Below, in pieces: positions 37,056 through 52,910 of a DNA stretch of 64,000 nucleotides. The translations under genes were made by a program, and so were the position numbers. The stretch is taken from the NCBI GenBank assembly GCA_025766275.1, contig JAFKAC010000037.1, positions 536,801-600,800 of the forward strand, given 5' to 3'. The notes beneath the pieces are model-generated. The model did no database searches, was not told the origin of the DNA, and saw only the letters and a program-made list of their open reading frames with translations. The first letter of the stretch is position 1; each line of letters starts with the position of its first letter. The DNA is from Lactarius indigo. Lineage: Eukaryota; Basidiomycota; Agaricomycetes; Russulales; Russulaceae.

Positions 37056-38129
37056 TCAACGTCTAGGAGAAAGAAAAGGGTCATGCCCTATTCCAATAAA
37101 AAAGTGTGGCGGTTCGTTCTCCCCATCGCGAAAGCGGTGCGAGGCTATGGGGGAGGACGCGTCCCCGCCGGTGACGTGTACGGCGGCGGCAGCATATCCG
37201 AATCGCCTTCCGGTCCCTCTCCACAGCCCGCGCGGGACCAACAGTACCCCCTCCTCCTCCTGCGGCTGTTGTTGTTCTTGAGACTGTAGCGGTAATCCGG
37301 GCTCTCCAAGCCGATTGGGCCGCAGCACGATGGGCACAGAGGGCGGCGCCGGGGCAACTTTCGGGTCCGGCAACGGCGGGAGCGGGCGTACCTTGGCCCT
37401 GCCTTTGCCATTGGACCTCTCACTCTCCCTCGACCCCTCACCATCGCGGCTCCTCGAAAGTGTCCCATTCGGAGACGCAGACGTCGGCGTCGGCGGGAGC
37501 GGCTGCGTCGGTGGCGGGGACAGCGGCGGGCCCAGAGTCATGCGCTGTTGTGCCGAGCGCGGGCGCGGACGGCGCGGCGCGAGCATGTCGTCTGAGTTGA
37601 AGAGCGCCTGCGACTGGCAGCGGCGGCACTTGCGCGCGCGGAAGTACAGGGATCTACGCGGCTGCCCCCGCTCCCGCGCCTACTGCCCGAGCTACCGCTT
37701 AGCCGGGCCGCGAGGCCCGGGAGGCTGCTGCGGATGCGCTCGCGGATGGACCGTCGGCCGGGCGGGGGGCTCTGGGGGGAGTGGACTTTTTGAAGGTGGA
37801 GGTGGGGGGAGGGGCGAATTGGGTAGTGTTGCGGTCGTTTCTGTGGGCTCCGCAGCAGCGTCGTCGTCGGTGGAGACGGGCTGCTGCGCGGCGCGCCGTC
37901 TTTGTGCACGTCGGTGCCACAGCACGGTGAAGACGACTAATAGAGAGACGCCGAGAACGGTGGGTAGCACTATTGCGGCAGCAAGCACACCGCCTGAGGG
38001 GCTGTTGGGTTGCAGATGGGTTATGGTTCAGAGTCGGGGAAAGAGTGGGCTCCACACTCACGAAGATGACTTTGTTGTATTCGCGCTCTTAAGCTCGGTA
38101 TATCCGAAGATTATAAGGCGAGGCGACAT
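37056..38129 (-). CDS. Single-pass membrane protein with Pro-rich cytoplasmic tail
   Basis: Exon 1 (38062-38129) and exon 2 (from 38001) join across a GTGAGT...CAACAG intron to give SPSGGVLAAAIVLPTVLGVS and LLVVFTVLWHRRAQRRR, a transmembrane helix followed by a basic stop-transfer. The tail is Pro/Ser/Arg-rich (RIRSSLPGLAARLSG, RARKCRRCQSQALFNSDD, PLPPLPDPK) and ends at 37056. The three tail phrases lie in different frames, implying two frame breaks between about 37690 and 37800 and around 37650. Family members in basidiomycetes usually carry a secreted Ser/Thr-rich ectodomain; here it is very short, so an upstream exon may be missing. Function unknown. Confidence 0.55.
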
Positions 38130-38834
38130 GCTCGCTGGAAAGTGGGAGCGCAATCGAGGGGACGAGCCGCGGGCGTCGTGGGGCAAGCGATTGCGAGATG
38201 GTCGTGGCGAAAGGGAAAGAGTCGGTGGGAACAAGTGTTGGAAAGCAGGTTCTGACCGTAACATGATCCCTGCACCGGGCGCGGAAGTAGTCCATCAACA
38301 TGGAACTTTTATACCGAGCTGTGGGAAGACCACGAGGTCGCGAGAGATAATCAAGCAGCGGACATCACGCCGAGGAGTTCGACGAAGGAAAAAGTAATCC
38401 GAGGTAGAGCCCCACCTTTCGAGCCCGTTCCGGGAAAGCCCTGGCAGAGTGGGTCGCTTCTATGATTCGACGTGGCTCGCACAGCTCGCATAGCCCTGCT
38501 GATGGGCACAAAGAAAAAAATCAATATCATCGATCAAAACCATCCACAGCCAGTCAGGGAACTGCCCGTGATCGGTATTTGAGTTAATGCTCTCCAGGAC
38601 CTATGATAGGGCATGACACCGATTGGCCACGAGACGTCGATCAGAGGAGACTGATTTGTTTTGGAGTTCCTACGCCGCAAGGGTGTTGCGGAACATTCGA
38701 GCTGAGGATTGTTTACGTCTAAAATCATCCACGTGACTTAATGGAAGTGTCGTAAGGCATCGCATTCTAGTTGCAAACGTAGAGTTTGTCTAGTTGAGAA
38801 GAGAACCTTAATTAAAGCGGGTCACGAGGTACTT
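38130..38834. other. Intergenic, no gene recognised
   Basis: Separates the convergent 3' end of OMA1 from the upstream side of the membrane-protein gene. Only short unsupported ORFs. Confidence 0.45.
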
Positions 38835-40512
38835 TTACTCCCACGGCGCTCTCGCTCTCCGCTCTAACCCAATTGCCTCACCAAAGGCGCCCATGTAATC
38901 CGAGACACCGCCGCATGCAGATGCTTGTACTGAGAACGCTTCGGGTAGAAGAGCTTCTAATTGCTATTCGGAATGGGTAAGAGGGTATTAGGCGAACAAC
39001 CAAGACAGAGAGAACCTACCCTGACTCGTTCTTCGGAAGCCGGATGTGTGTTAAGGAAAGAAACATTCATGCCGCCACCAGATTTTTCCTAGAGCACCAA
39101 GGCGTTTAAACATCCTGCACGTAGCCAGCCAGCATGAGCGCTTCGAGAGTACAATAACAATGATGATGACGTACTCGGGCGCTGCGGTGGGGTTGAAGCA
39201 TGCTTTGGCAGAGAGCTTCAGGCCGATCTTGTCCGCTGCAGGGGCGACTTCGGCCAGGGCACAGTGGAACGAAAAAGGTACGAACCTTCGTATTCCTGCT
39301 TACGCGAGTGGGGGAGGTCCATCAGCAAAGTAGTAGCCAACCCGCCGACTCCGGAAGGAAGCCCAATGATGTCGGCGAGCCAGGCCATAGCGATAAGGAT
39401 CTTGGAGTAGGAGTAGCGCTCTGCGGAATGACGGGCGACTGCAAGTACATGATCCTCTAAAAACCCATAACGCTCCCATGCAAAGCACTCACCAACGTGG
39501 CCTATCTCTTTAGATGGGGTTTAGGGTATATTCAAGATTGTATATAGCCCTATAGAACATACCGTGACCCAGTATCGCGGCCAACCCTTGCTCATCCTTC
39601 GCGACGGGGAGAATGCCAGTAAAAACAACGACCGTGCCTGAAGATGATAAGCGTCTAGACGTATGTCCGGTTGAGAGGCATACCTGGTGCTGCCATCGCA
39701 TTGACGACCTTCTGGTCGTTCACTACTAGCAAGTTCCACTCCTTCTTCCAAAGCCATGCGCCGCACTATGCCCGGTGGAATCCGGATCCCACAAATCCGG
39801 AATGGCCTCCTCGGATTCACCATTGCCGAATCCTAACCCTGACTGCAGCACGCTCCGTGGAGGAGTAAGTACACGTCGATCACCGCGAAGTGTGCCGAGA
39901 TTGTTCGCCTCAAGTATTTGCGAGACGACGCGGTGAACGTGCTGTGTGACAACGTGTGATGGTGGGAGAAGCTTTGCACGGTACTGCTGGGAGAGTTCAT
40001 TGTAGGATGCATCCCAGAGCTAAATAGATATAAGTGACCAAAATGTGAACTGCCGGGACAGAGGACCACGCACGGCGGCTTCGAACTTTGGGCTCACGTC
40101 CATGAAACGCCACCGGCCTGTCTCGGGGACCTGCTCAAGGCTGAGTAAATCAGACATGAAGAGATATCAAACGGGAAAGGAAGACAATGACGCACTGTAA
40201 GAGGTAATATGCAACAGACCCAACACCTAGAGTGTAGATGATGACATCACGCCTCTGAAGTCCTGAAAACGACGGTGGCGGGGGGTTTGGATCTTGGTGA
40301 TTCGAGTGGTCGTCAAATCGCGAATATTGTGCTCGACGAGCCGCGGATATCGAGATGTTCCGGTGAGGTGATAAGGGTGATATAAATCTAGGCGGAAAAC
40401 GCGTTTGGACCCTGCTTTCTAAATGGCCATGGAGAACCAGAGGGCTCAGGGTCGGGCGACATCTTGAAGAGCTAGCAGCAAGGAACGGCAGAGCCCTGCG
40501 AATGGCAAACAT
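38835..40512 (-). CDS. OMA1: OMA1-like mitochondrial inner-membrane metallopeptidase (M48)
   Basis: Stress-activated zinc protease of the inner mitochondrial membrane. The N-terminus is a basic presequence (FAIRRALPFLAASSSRCR) followed by a membrane helix (VIIYTLGVGSVAYYLLQ). Later exons read QVPETGRWRFMDVSPKFEAAV, AKLLPPSHHVVTQHVHRVV, WNLLVVNDQKVVNAMAAPG, TVVVFTGILPVAKDE, then HEIGHV, ARHSAER, GVGGLATTLLMDLPHSRKQE, EYEADKIGLKLSAKACF, SFLNTHPASEERV and LEALLPEAFSVQ. The zinc motif is split: ILGH ends one exon, a 15-nt micro-exon (39493-39507) supplies EIGHV. Two places do not join in frame: before WKKEWN near 39750 and before SGGGMNVSFL near 39085 (one extra base). Confidence 0.85.
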
Positions 40513-41322
40513 GTAAGACTCGGAACTTGGAAACGTTTGAAAGTGAGATTAGAGGCGGCGGCAGAGGCGGCAGACGAACAGACAACGCGTCGCGGCGGCC
40601 CGCCAGGACCAGTCATGTGACATCGGATATCTTCGGTGCGTGTCAGACTCAGACTCGGATAAGTTACACGAACGAGATCCACCATCGGCAACCTGGTCCT
40701 AAATAGTCTAAACGCCGTATACTCCACCCGGAGTCGCCCCTCGTATACGCAGAAAGACCTGCAGCCACCAAGAAGACTCAGTGTGAACGCCACGTGGTAG
40801 CATTCTTTTGGTTCTGTAGGGGGTTTTGCAGGCAGGCACATGTACTTGTTGCTAACGCAGTTAAAGTTAGTGCAATCGGCTCAGACGCCCACTTTCTTTA
40901 ATTTACAAGTGTTGTCTCGGCTAAGGTATATTGCACGGACTTTGCAACAAACCCGGTGAGTGGGTAGGTTCGTTGCGTTTGGACGGTCTACCTCTGACGG
41001 AAAAACAGTACTGTATGCAATTTGTATCATCAAAAATAGCGAAACATCCCACAGCTGCGCCATGCGGGACTGGGGGCCGGTTAGCGCAAGAACTTCCGTG
41101 ACTGATCACGGACTCGGTCCAAAAGAAGGAAGAAACACCTGCTAGTGGCCCCTGGTCTTGACACAGGCACATGTCCCGTTAGCACTCATTTCCGGGAAGG
41201 GCAGTAGTGGTTTATTTCGGCTGGTTATGCCTTAAATCGATGCGCCAGCGAGGGACCGAACTGGTCTTCTTTTCCTTCCCCCGCCCTCCTCAGCCAGCGG
41301 CTCGCTGCAGAAACTGAACGCG
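40513..41322. promoter_or_regulatory. Divergent intergenic region, duplicated upstream of amylase C
   Basis: About 40525-41322 is repeated, with divergence, at 47836-48600 (shared GTTGCTAACGCAG, GGCGGCCCG, TTAAATCGA, AGCCAGC-GCTCGCTGCAG). It contains the 5' flank shared by OMA1 and amylase A, so the amylase duplication breakpoint lies close to the OMA1 start codon. Confidence 0.55.
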
Positions 41323-44085
41323 ATGAAATTGTCACTCCTTTCAATTCTCACGTTCGTCGCGCTCGCGCACGCCAATTCCCATGCAGCGCGCTCTTCATCC
41401 CTCAAAAAGGCGCATACCAAGTCAGCACATTCCTCGTCCGCCAGCAAAAGTAAGCAATTCAAACCATCCACGGGTGTGGACGATGCTTATAACCCGCAAT
41501 TCAGCTGTGATTGCCCAGATGTTTGAGTGGACCTGGGACAGCGTTGCTGCGGAGTGTACTACGTTTTTGGGACCAGCAGGCTACGCTTTTGTTCAAGGTG
41601 AGCATTGCAAGCCTATTGGTGTGCCCGCGCGTCAGGTATTGATTATTCTTTAGTAAGCCCCGCACAGGAGCACGTTCAGGGCCCAGAGTGGTGGACCGAT
41701 TACCAACCGGTTTCATACACCCTTACGTCCAAGCGCGGCACGGAAGCCCAGTACGCGAATATGATCAGCACTTGCCATGCGGCTGGTGTAGGGGTTATTG
41801 CTGGTTCGTCCATAAGAAAGCTTTTCAGCCTTGTGGTGACTCATTTATTTATCCCAGATACTATATGGAACCACATGTCCCAGGAAAATTCTGGAACTGG
41901 TGTTGGAGGAAGCAGTACGTTACTGCTCACTTCGCGATCACTCTTGTTGAGTTGTAAACTGTTTGCGACAGGCTTCACCCACTATAACTACCCTGGCATC
42001 TACCAGTACCAAGATTTCCATCATTGTGGCCGCCAGCCAGATGACAACATCGTTAATTATAATAACGAAACCGAAGTATTGGACTTGCCAGCTCAATGGC
42101 CTCGCAGAGTGCGTATCGGCTTTCGAGGTCATTGTTGATGTGCTGAATTTGTCGTGCGGGACAGCCTGGCAACGGATACAGACTACGTTCGCCAGCAGGC
42201 TTGCTGCGTACACAAATGATCTAATCTCTTTGGGTGTTGACGGTCTACGGTTGGATGCGTCTAAGCGTATGCACTGGATTTCCACGTTTTGGAAAGTTTA
42301 AGTTGACCGTATGTGCGCACAGATATAAACCCCAATGACATCGCCAATATTTTAACTAGATTGACTACCCGTCCTTATATCACTCAGGAGGTGGGGTTCT
42401 GCTCATCACATGTCGGACTGCTGTTTACCGAAAACGTAGGTTATATATGGTGCAGGGGAACCAGTAACGCCAGCTTTATACACCGGGAATGGCGACGTGC
42501 AAGAGTAGGATTGTTTTGTACTCATCTGGCCTCGGGGCTAATCTCTCCTTGTTTTTTAACTTAGGTTCCGTTATACTTATACAATGAAGGATGCGTTCCT
42601 TACTAGCGGCCTGTCATCGCTGCAAGACCTTGATAACCGAGGCTGGGTGGCAGGATCAGGTGCGAACGTATTTGTCAGTAACCACGATACCGAGCGGGTA
42701 CGACCGATCTATCACGTCTCGCTCTCCATTGGTGTTTACATTCCACGTAGAACAAGGCCTCTCTCAATGCTTACTCACCTTCAAATGCATACACCTTGGC
42801 AACTATCTTCTCCCTGTATTGGCCATCATCCCTACCTGTTCGAGAATTGCTCTTGATGTAATTGCTCTTGTATGTAGCGCCCACCCTTACGGCAGACCAT
42901 CCGTCCTCTCAAGCTACACCAACTTCAACAACGACGCGGGGGCTCCTAACAGCGGTACAGCCCGACTTTTCGGTCAATGAAACCTCCTCGATATTGACTG
43001 TTTCGCTAGGTACGGGAACTTGCACTGGCAACGCCGGAACGAACGGGTGGTACGCATGAGTCAATCATCGCGAGGTGAAATACGTTCTGAGCGCGAATGA
43101 TCGTTGTTCCTTTGCAGGTTTTGCCAACACCGCTGGCAGGCTATTGCCGGAATGGTCGGATTCCGGAACCAAGTCGGCAGCGCGCCGCTCTTAGGCTGGG
43201 CCTCCCCGTCGTCCCAGCGTATCGCCTTTTCCCGTGGTACGAATCTCGCGCGTTACCTCTCTTCTCTCTACCTCTCACACGCACGGAGTACAGGCTCGCT
43301 CGGCTTCGTCGCGATCAACAACGCGGACAATGAATGGAGCGCGACATTTACGACGGGCCTACCCGCCGGATCGTACTGTAACGTCATCGACGGTATGTCC
43401 ATTGCTGGGGTGTGTACTGGGACTGCGTACGTGGGACCTCATTCGGGCGATACAGGGAAAGAAATGACTAACACGTCACGTGTTCTTTTTGTGCAGTTTT
43501 ACGATCAATAAGGACGGCAGTTTGGTTGCCACCATTGGCGTGCGCCAGGCAATCGCCGTGCATGTGGGCGCGTTAGGAAGCGGAACGATCGTGCCAAAGG
43601 TAGCGCAGCAGGTGCCAGTGATGTTCTACGAGAACGCGACGACCATATATGGCGATGTAGGCAATTCTTCATTTTCGTCGTGTGCGCCTTGCCCATTGCT
43701 ATTTTTTTCCAACAGAATATTTTCGTCGTGGGGAGCGCACCGCAACTTGGCAACTGGGACCCGTCTAACGCAGTGGGTCTCCTCGGGGTCTATGTAGTTC
43801 TGGTCGCTGATAACGTCACGTCCGCACAGATACCGCTCGATCCGACCAACTACCCGGTGTGGGCTGCGACGGTGTACCTTCCCTCAAACACCCCATTCCA
43901 GTACAAGTTCATCCGTAAACAATCCAACGGCACTGTTCGTCCTTTTTCCCTATTCTCTCTACACCCGCGCGATGAAGTACTGAGCCTGATGGATTGACGA
44001 ACAGATTGTGTGGGAGTCGGATCCCAATAGGCAGGACACAACACCGGCTTCAGGAACACAATCAGTCGTGACATGCTGGCGCTGA
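41323..44085 (+). pseudogene. Alpha-amylase GH13 with CBM20, copy A, frame breaks
   Basis: Secreted starch-degrading enzyme. Signal peptide LSLLSILTFVALAHA. Exons match copy [40 protein letters not shown] (region I), GLRLDASKH (region II, nucleophile Asp), TQEV (region III, acid Glu), FVSNHDTER (region IV). The C-terminus has a CBM20 starch-binding module (VPVMFYENATTIYGDN, SAPQLGNWDPSNA, YKFIRKQSNGT) and ends SVVTCWR. Against copy C it has an extra base at about 42078 (GAAGTATTGG versus GAAGTATGG) and another near 42196 (CAGCAGGCTTGC versus CATCAGCTTGC). All introns keep GT-AG except the one before TGSLGFVAINN, whose acceptor is unclear. Possibly functional if the insertions are errors. Confidence 0.75.
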
Positions 44086-44782
44086 TAACATATCTAAAAC
44101 AATTCCGGCACATGCATATAGCATGCTTGTGCTCGTCTTCATAGCCTTTTGTTGATTTATTAGTTATTTTGGAGATACCCATAACGTGGCTTGTCGTTTG
44201 TTGATGCTGACACTGTGTAGTAAACATAGTGAGCACTGGCAGCATTTGATCTTGAGATGCCGTCGCTGTTCTTGCTTGGCAGTACATTGTACTTGGCCGT
44301 ATGCCACGAAGTTATAATGTCCGAGTCTGTTCCTTCCTGCCATCAACTACAGTATGTAAGCACCTCCGATGATAATTAATACGACATGAGGGTCAAGTGG
44401 AGCGTTAGAGTTGGGCATGGCAGTTGGCATGGCTTGATGGCAACCTTGGGTATACCTGTAGTATAAGGTTATAAGCAAGTCGAAATTATTAACAAAAGGA
44501 AAAGCTTGTGAATTAACTTACCTTATGTAAAATATGTATTATAAGTCAAATGATTATTATAAGGCCGAATCCGTCCGGAATTTGGCAACCACAAACCAAT
44601 CACATCTCCAGGTTGCGTCTGCACCGCATGGAACATGGGGGCAACTCGCCAGCTACAGCATTCTGGAAAGCCAGATCTATCTGGGGGCTGTGATCTCGAT
44701 TCTTCATTTTGAGACTGGCATCAGCCAGCCTGGCGACCCGAACGAGCCCATTTAATACCCTTAATTTTGGTCTCTGAACACG
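44086..44782. other. Intergenic between amylase A and B
   Basis: No gene supported. Should contain the amylase A terminator and amylase B promoter. Confidence 0.45.
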
Positions 44783-47560
44783 ATGTTCTGCTCAAATTGT
44801 TCCCTTGCTCCAATCCTCTCGTTCATCGCCCTCGCGTACCCTAGGCGACATACAGCACGCTCCATGTTCGAGAGTAAAGGTGGGCAAGATCTGTCCGTCT
44901 GCATAAGCTGAAGAGGAAACTGACAAATTGAACTCGCCTCCCAGCCGTGATTGCCCAGATGCTTCGAATGGAACTGGACATGCGTCGCGGACGGAGTGCA
45001 CTGATTTCCTTGGCCCAGCCGGCTACGGATTCGTTCAAGGTGAGCATTTGAGACTTATCGCTTGCGTGTCGGGTGCTGACCGTCCCTCAGTGAGCCCTGC
45101 TCAGGAGCACGTCCAGGGCCCTCCAATGGTGGACAGATTACCAGCCCGTCTCGTACACCCTCACGTCCAAGCGCGGCACCCGGGAGCAGTACGAGAACAT
45201 GATCCACACCTGCCACGCAGCCGGCAGTTGGGGTCATTGCTGGTTCAGTCGAGAATATAATGACCCTGTCCTCGTCACGACCCCCTCCTCAGATACTGTA
45301 TGGAACCACATGTCTTCGCAGGATTCTGGGAAGGGTATTGTGGGAAGCGGTGCGTGGGTCGCTCTACTGTGCGATGATCGCCCTTCATTGGGTTCTAAAC
45401 TGCACCCTGTTTGGCAACTCTCAGACTTCCCCCGCTACGACTATCCCGGCATATACAAGGGCCAAGATTTTCACCATTGCGGCCGCGAGCCGAAATAACA
45501 CCATCGTCGACTATGACAACAAAGTCGAGGTGTGGACGTGCGAACTCGATGGACTTGCTGAGTACGTGTCTGAGTTCGAGGTCCATCTCTTATGACCATG
45601 TTGATGTGTCGCTGCACAAGCTTGCCAACGGAGACGGACTACGTTCGCGGGCGGCTTGCTGAGTACACGTAACGATCTTATCTCTTTGGGAGTCGATGGT
45701 CTGCGGTTGGATGCAGCCAAGCGTGCGCGACGGATCTCCTCGCGTTCTGAGTTTTACACTTGATGCAATACGCTTACAGATATGGACCCTGATGACATCA
45801 CCGATATCTTGTCAAGATTGACGAGCCAGCCTTACGTTACACAGGAGGTGAGTTTCAGTTTACAGATTCCTGTGATGGCAGTCTCTGATTGTTAGACTGC
45901 TGTTAAATAGATTATTTGGGGTGAGGAGCAACCTGTCACGCCGGATTTGTACACAGGAAACGGCAACGTGCAAGAGTAGGACTATCCAAATTCGTCCTGG
46001 TCTCGCAACTCATCTCCTCACTTGGTAGGTTTCGCTACACTTCTGCCTTGAGGGATGCGTTCCTCGGAATCGACGATGAGATCTCCTCGTTGGAGGACCT
46101 CGATAGCCGAGGCTGGGTGGCAGGGTCCAGTGCGAATGCGTTTGTCAGCAATCACGATACCGAGCGGGTACGACCAAACGATCTAATCTATCGTGCCTCG
46201 TCTTTTGTAACGTTGACACTGCACGTAGAACAAGGATTTCACTGAACGTGTACTCGCCTTCGAACGCGTACACCTTGGCCACCATCTTCTCCCTGTAAGG
46301 ACCCTCGTCCATATATACCCAAGAGTTGTTCCTGACGTAATTCACTCGCATACAGCGCCCATCCTTATGGCAGGACTTCAGTCCTGTCGAGCTACAGCAA
46401 CTTTTTCGACACGGATGCTGGAGCTCCCAACTCTGGTACGACCCATATTTCTCTTGGAATCGGACACACTCTCAACCCTCGGGCTCTCCTCCCAGGTGTG
46501 GGGAGCTGCCATGGCGAGCACGGTGTAGATGGGTGGTAAGCGCCACGCAGGCTCGCAGTCGTCGTAGCTTGACAACTTGAATATTGAATCGTCATCCTTT
46601 TGCAGGCTCTGCCAACACTGCTGGCCGGCTATTTCCGGCATGGTCGGATTCCGGAACCAGGTCGGCAGAGCACCGGTCACGAGATGGGTTTCCCCGTCGT
46701 CCCAGCGAATTGCTTTTGCACGTGGTGCGCACCTCAAAACCTTACTTCCTTGGTAACTCACGTACAGGAAACACAGGCTCGGACGGCTTCGTCGCGATCA
46801 ACCACGAGGACAGCGCGTGGAGCACGACATTCATGACGGGCCTTCCCGGCGGGTCATATTGCAACGTCATCGACGGCTCGTCGTCCCCCGAAGGACACGT
46901 GCACCGGGGCCGCGTACGTTTCGTTTCCGCTTCTCCTCCAAATTCGCAGAATGACTTTCGATATAGTCTTTCTATTGGTTTCGATGGCAGCCTAGCCGTC
47001 ACCATTGGCGCGCACCAGGCGATCGCGGTACACACGGCTGCGTTGGGCAACGGGACGAGCGTACTGAAAACGGCGGAGCTGGTTCCGGTGTTGTTCGAGG
47101 AGTACGCAACGACCACTTTTGGAGAGGTGCGCACCCCCCCTCCCCCTGGGTCTCGTCGCCCACCACTGATCGTTGCGGCAGAACGTTTTCGTCATGGGTA
47201 GCGTGCCGGGGCTCGGAAACTGGGATCCGAACAGCGCGGTATGTGTTCCCTTGGACATGAGGGCCTGTTCTGGTAGCTGATGACGCCGCGCGCGCGCAGG
47301 TACCACTTGATTCCATCAAGTACCCCATTTGGACCGCGACGGCGTACCTTCCCCCAAACAGCGAGTTCGAGTTTTCGTTCATTCGCAAAAAGTCGGACGG
47401 CACCGTGAGTCACCCTTCCTTTCCCTGTACGTGTGCGGATGCAACGATGTGCTGACGCAATGGATGTGGTACGGACAGATTATCTTTTCGGAGTCGGGTC
47501 GGCCTAGCTTTGACATAACCCTAGTGTCGGGAGTAGTGTTGTTCGCTGGTCGATGCAAAA
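44783..47560 (+). pseudogene. Alpha-amylase copy B, many +1 frame breaks
   Basis: Signal-like start (FCSNCSLAPILSFIALAYP) and the same exon plan as copy D. Readable pieces include [54 protein letters not shown] and the CBM20 strand AIAVHTAALGNGT. Compared with copy D, single extra bases occur near 44962 (ATGCTTCGAATGG), about 44985, 45127 (CCAATGGTGG), 45226 (GGCAGTTGG) and 46893 (GAAGGACACG). The 3' end is degraded around 47500-47560. The most damaged of the four copies. Confidence 0.7.
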
Positions 47561-48600
47561 AAAGTCGTACGCCGCTTTTCCAGCTTCAAGGCACATCGTA
47601 AGTACTTCAAAAATTGCAGTAGTAAAACCAAAGTGTATGCAATGAAACGGTTATCTTTTATTCTCTGAATTATGTGGGTTCTGTGGAAGTGCAGCAGACT
47701 TTCAAGTTTGCCTGTACTCTTACTCTCCTACATCTAAATGGCGAATCAGAGTGCCCTGGGAGGGTTGACGTCATGAAGCTTGGAGAACTAGTACCATGGA
47801 ACCGCAGCATCCCTCAAGTGTAATAGGCTCGATGCCGGCAAACGTTCGAAAGGGAGATTAATGCAGGATTAGAGGCGCACATGAGCAGACCAACGTGGAA
47901 AAAGACGCGTCTTGGCGGCCCGATATTTCCTTGGCGCCAATCTCTTCGATGCAGGGATGATCATATGAATGAATGATCGATCCAAGGATCGCTCGGTGAC
48001 TTTCCTTACATAAATAGTACTGTACTGCGGAATGAATCTGCCTCTCTTGTAGAGATCTGTGACCACCAAGAAGACTCAACATAGAAGCTAGTGGCAACAT
48101 TCTTTCGGCTCTCGTCTGGGGCGATGAGTGCGAGCCAGTGCCAGTGGGCCCGTGCACGTTTATTTGTTGCTAACGCAGCCAGTGCAACTGGCTCTAATCA
48201 GACACCCATTTTTTTGTATCGATGTTTCGACTCGTGTAGTGCACAGACTTTACCATATGGAAGGTGAGTGAATAATTGTTTTTCTTTAAACAACTCTAAC
48301 AGAAAAACATCATATCCACGTGAAATAGCTCACGGCTGCGCCACCGGCACGCGGGATCAGCTAGTGTAGGAACTTCCATGACCGAGCATAAACTCGACAG
48401 AAAAGGAGGGAAAATACCTGGGCCCTCTGGTCTCGACACATTTCTTGTTGGTCCCCATTTCCGGGGAGGTTAATCCGTGATTTACTTTGGCCGGTTGTTC
48501 CTTAAATCGACAGTCCCAGCGAATGGACCGAGCAGGTCTTTTCAGGCTTCCTCACTTTCCCCTTCCTTAGCCAGCTGCTCGCTGCAGCAAGTTGGGTTTG
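47561..48600. promoter_or_regulatory. Duplicated 5' flank of amylase C
   Basis: From 47836 it repeats the region upstream of amylase A, including a fragment that in the original lies just 5' of OMA1. No gene of its own. Confidence 0.5.
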
Positions 48601-51485
<2,885 letters not shown>

Positions 51486-52910
51486 AATGCGGCTCCTCCT
51501 TCGTTCAAATTGAAGGCTGGTCAAGTGTATTGAACTCTATACCACTGATCTTAAGATGTCACCGATGTTTTCTCGGAAACAGTGATACCCGATTTTACTG
51601 TAATATTCTTGGTAATGGTCTGAAGTTACTCTATATGCCTTTTTAAATGCAAGTTATGATATCTCAGGCTCGCTCGTCGCGGTTCTTTTCACGTGATCGT
51701 GCCATTAGGCGTGGTTCAAATAAGTTTTCCCACAAAGATCGATGACCGTAGAGTCAAGAGTCCCACCTCGTTTCTTTCTTATAGCGTCTTTCATACATTC
51801 TGGGTCACTGCACGGAGGACAGCTAGTCAAATTTTACAGTATCTGAGGCAATTTCATGTGCGACGAACAGCGAGCAGTGTTCCCAGAGTCCCCGACTTAC
51901 TGATCTATGGTTGCATGCGACTTGTCAATACAACACTGCTCACCATTCTCAGAATGGACAGTTCCGAATGGCCTGGTATCGAATTCGATGGCACGATGTG
52001 GCACGAGCCTATTAGGCCATTCGTCGGGGCGAGGTAACTCTTGTGTCTGCCTCGCGCGCTCGTCTATCAACGGCCCGAATCCGCGGGTCGCCCTGACGGT
52101 CTATGGTCTTCCGGCATTGCATGCGCAGTCAGGTCGGTTGGAACACAACCTATCCGAGACGTGTCAGGTGTCGTCTCCGCTCTCCGCACAGAGAGGTTAG
52201 CTCCAGAGGGTCATTAATCCAATCTTTGGCGCGCTTCCAGTAGCGTCTCGATACGTAACCCTATCCTGCGGGTCCGCTTTGGTTTGAGCTTCACCAACAC
52301 GGGGCAGTTATGTACGTTGCACTCCTTCTGACCCGCTGCATGGTTGGTTGCGAAGTTTAAATGAAACAAAAAATAACCTGCAGCTCTGGTTTGCGAACCG
52401 TATTACTCCTTCGTTTATCCGGACATGTGGACATACGTCAAGAATTACTCGAGTTTGATTACTGGTGCTGTAAGTGAAACAGTCCAAGGAAGAGCATTGG
52501 TGTACTGGACACCTGTGTGCTTGTCCTTAACCCACAAAGCGCAAATGTGTAATTGGCTCTTTCGACAACGTCGTTGTTTTGCCTCAAATTCCAAGCCTCA
52601 AGATTACCGAGGAATCTAACAACAAGTCCTGGTGAGCGGTTACGAACTCATTCCATCCGGATGTGTCTACTTCCGATAGAAGGATAGCAACGCCATGTGT
52701 ATCATAAGGTGACGTCAAACTTTTGAAACATATGCCGCGGCTGCGTTGCACGGGACACTGGCGGGCTGGCCCATCAGCCACACGTTCTGAAGTCAATCTG
52801 GGGCGTTGCTTAAAGTTAACCAGCAGCAGTCAGCCCGGGGATTGAAACGAGTCCATTTAGTACCCTCGTTTTTCTTTTTACTCACCAGCTCATAGCAGCA
52901 ATTTCTACCT
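51486..52910. other. Spacer with F-box gene relic
   Basis: Around 51900-52200 a piece reads SSEWPGIEFDGTMWHEPIRPFVGAR, which matches the C-terminal part of the F-box gene at 8008 (DDAMWHKLLRPFIGAKRLHICR). A truncated, displaced relic, not a gene. Confidence 0.5.
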
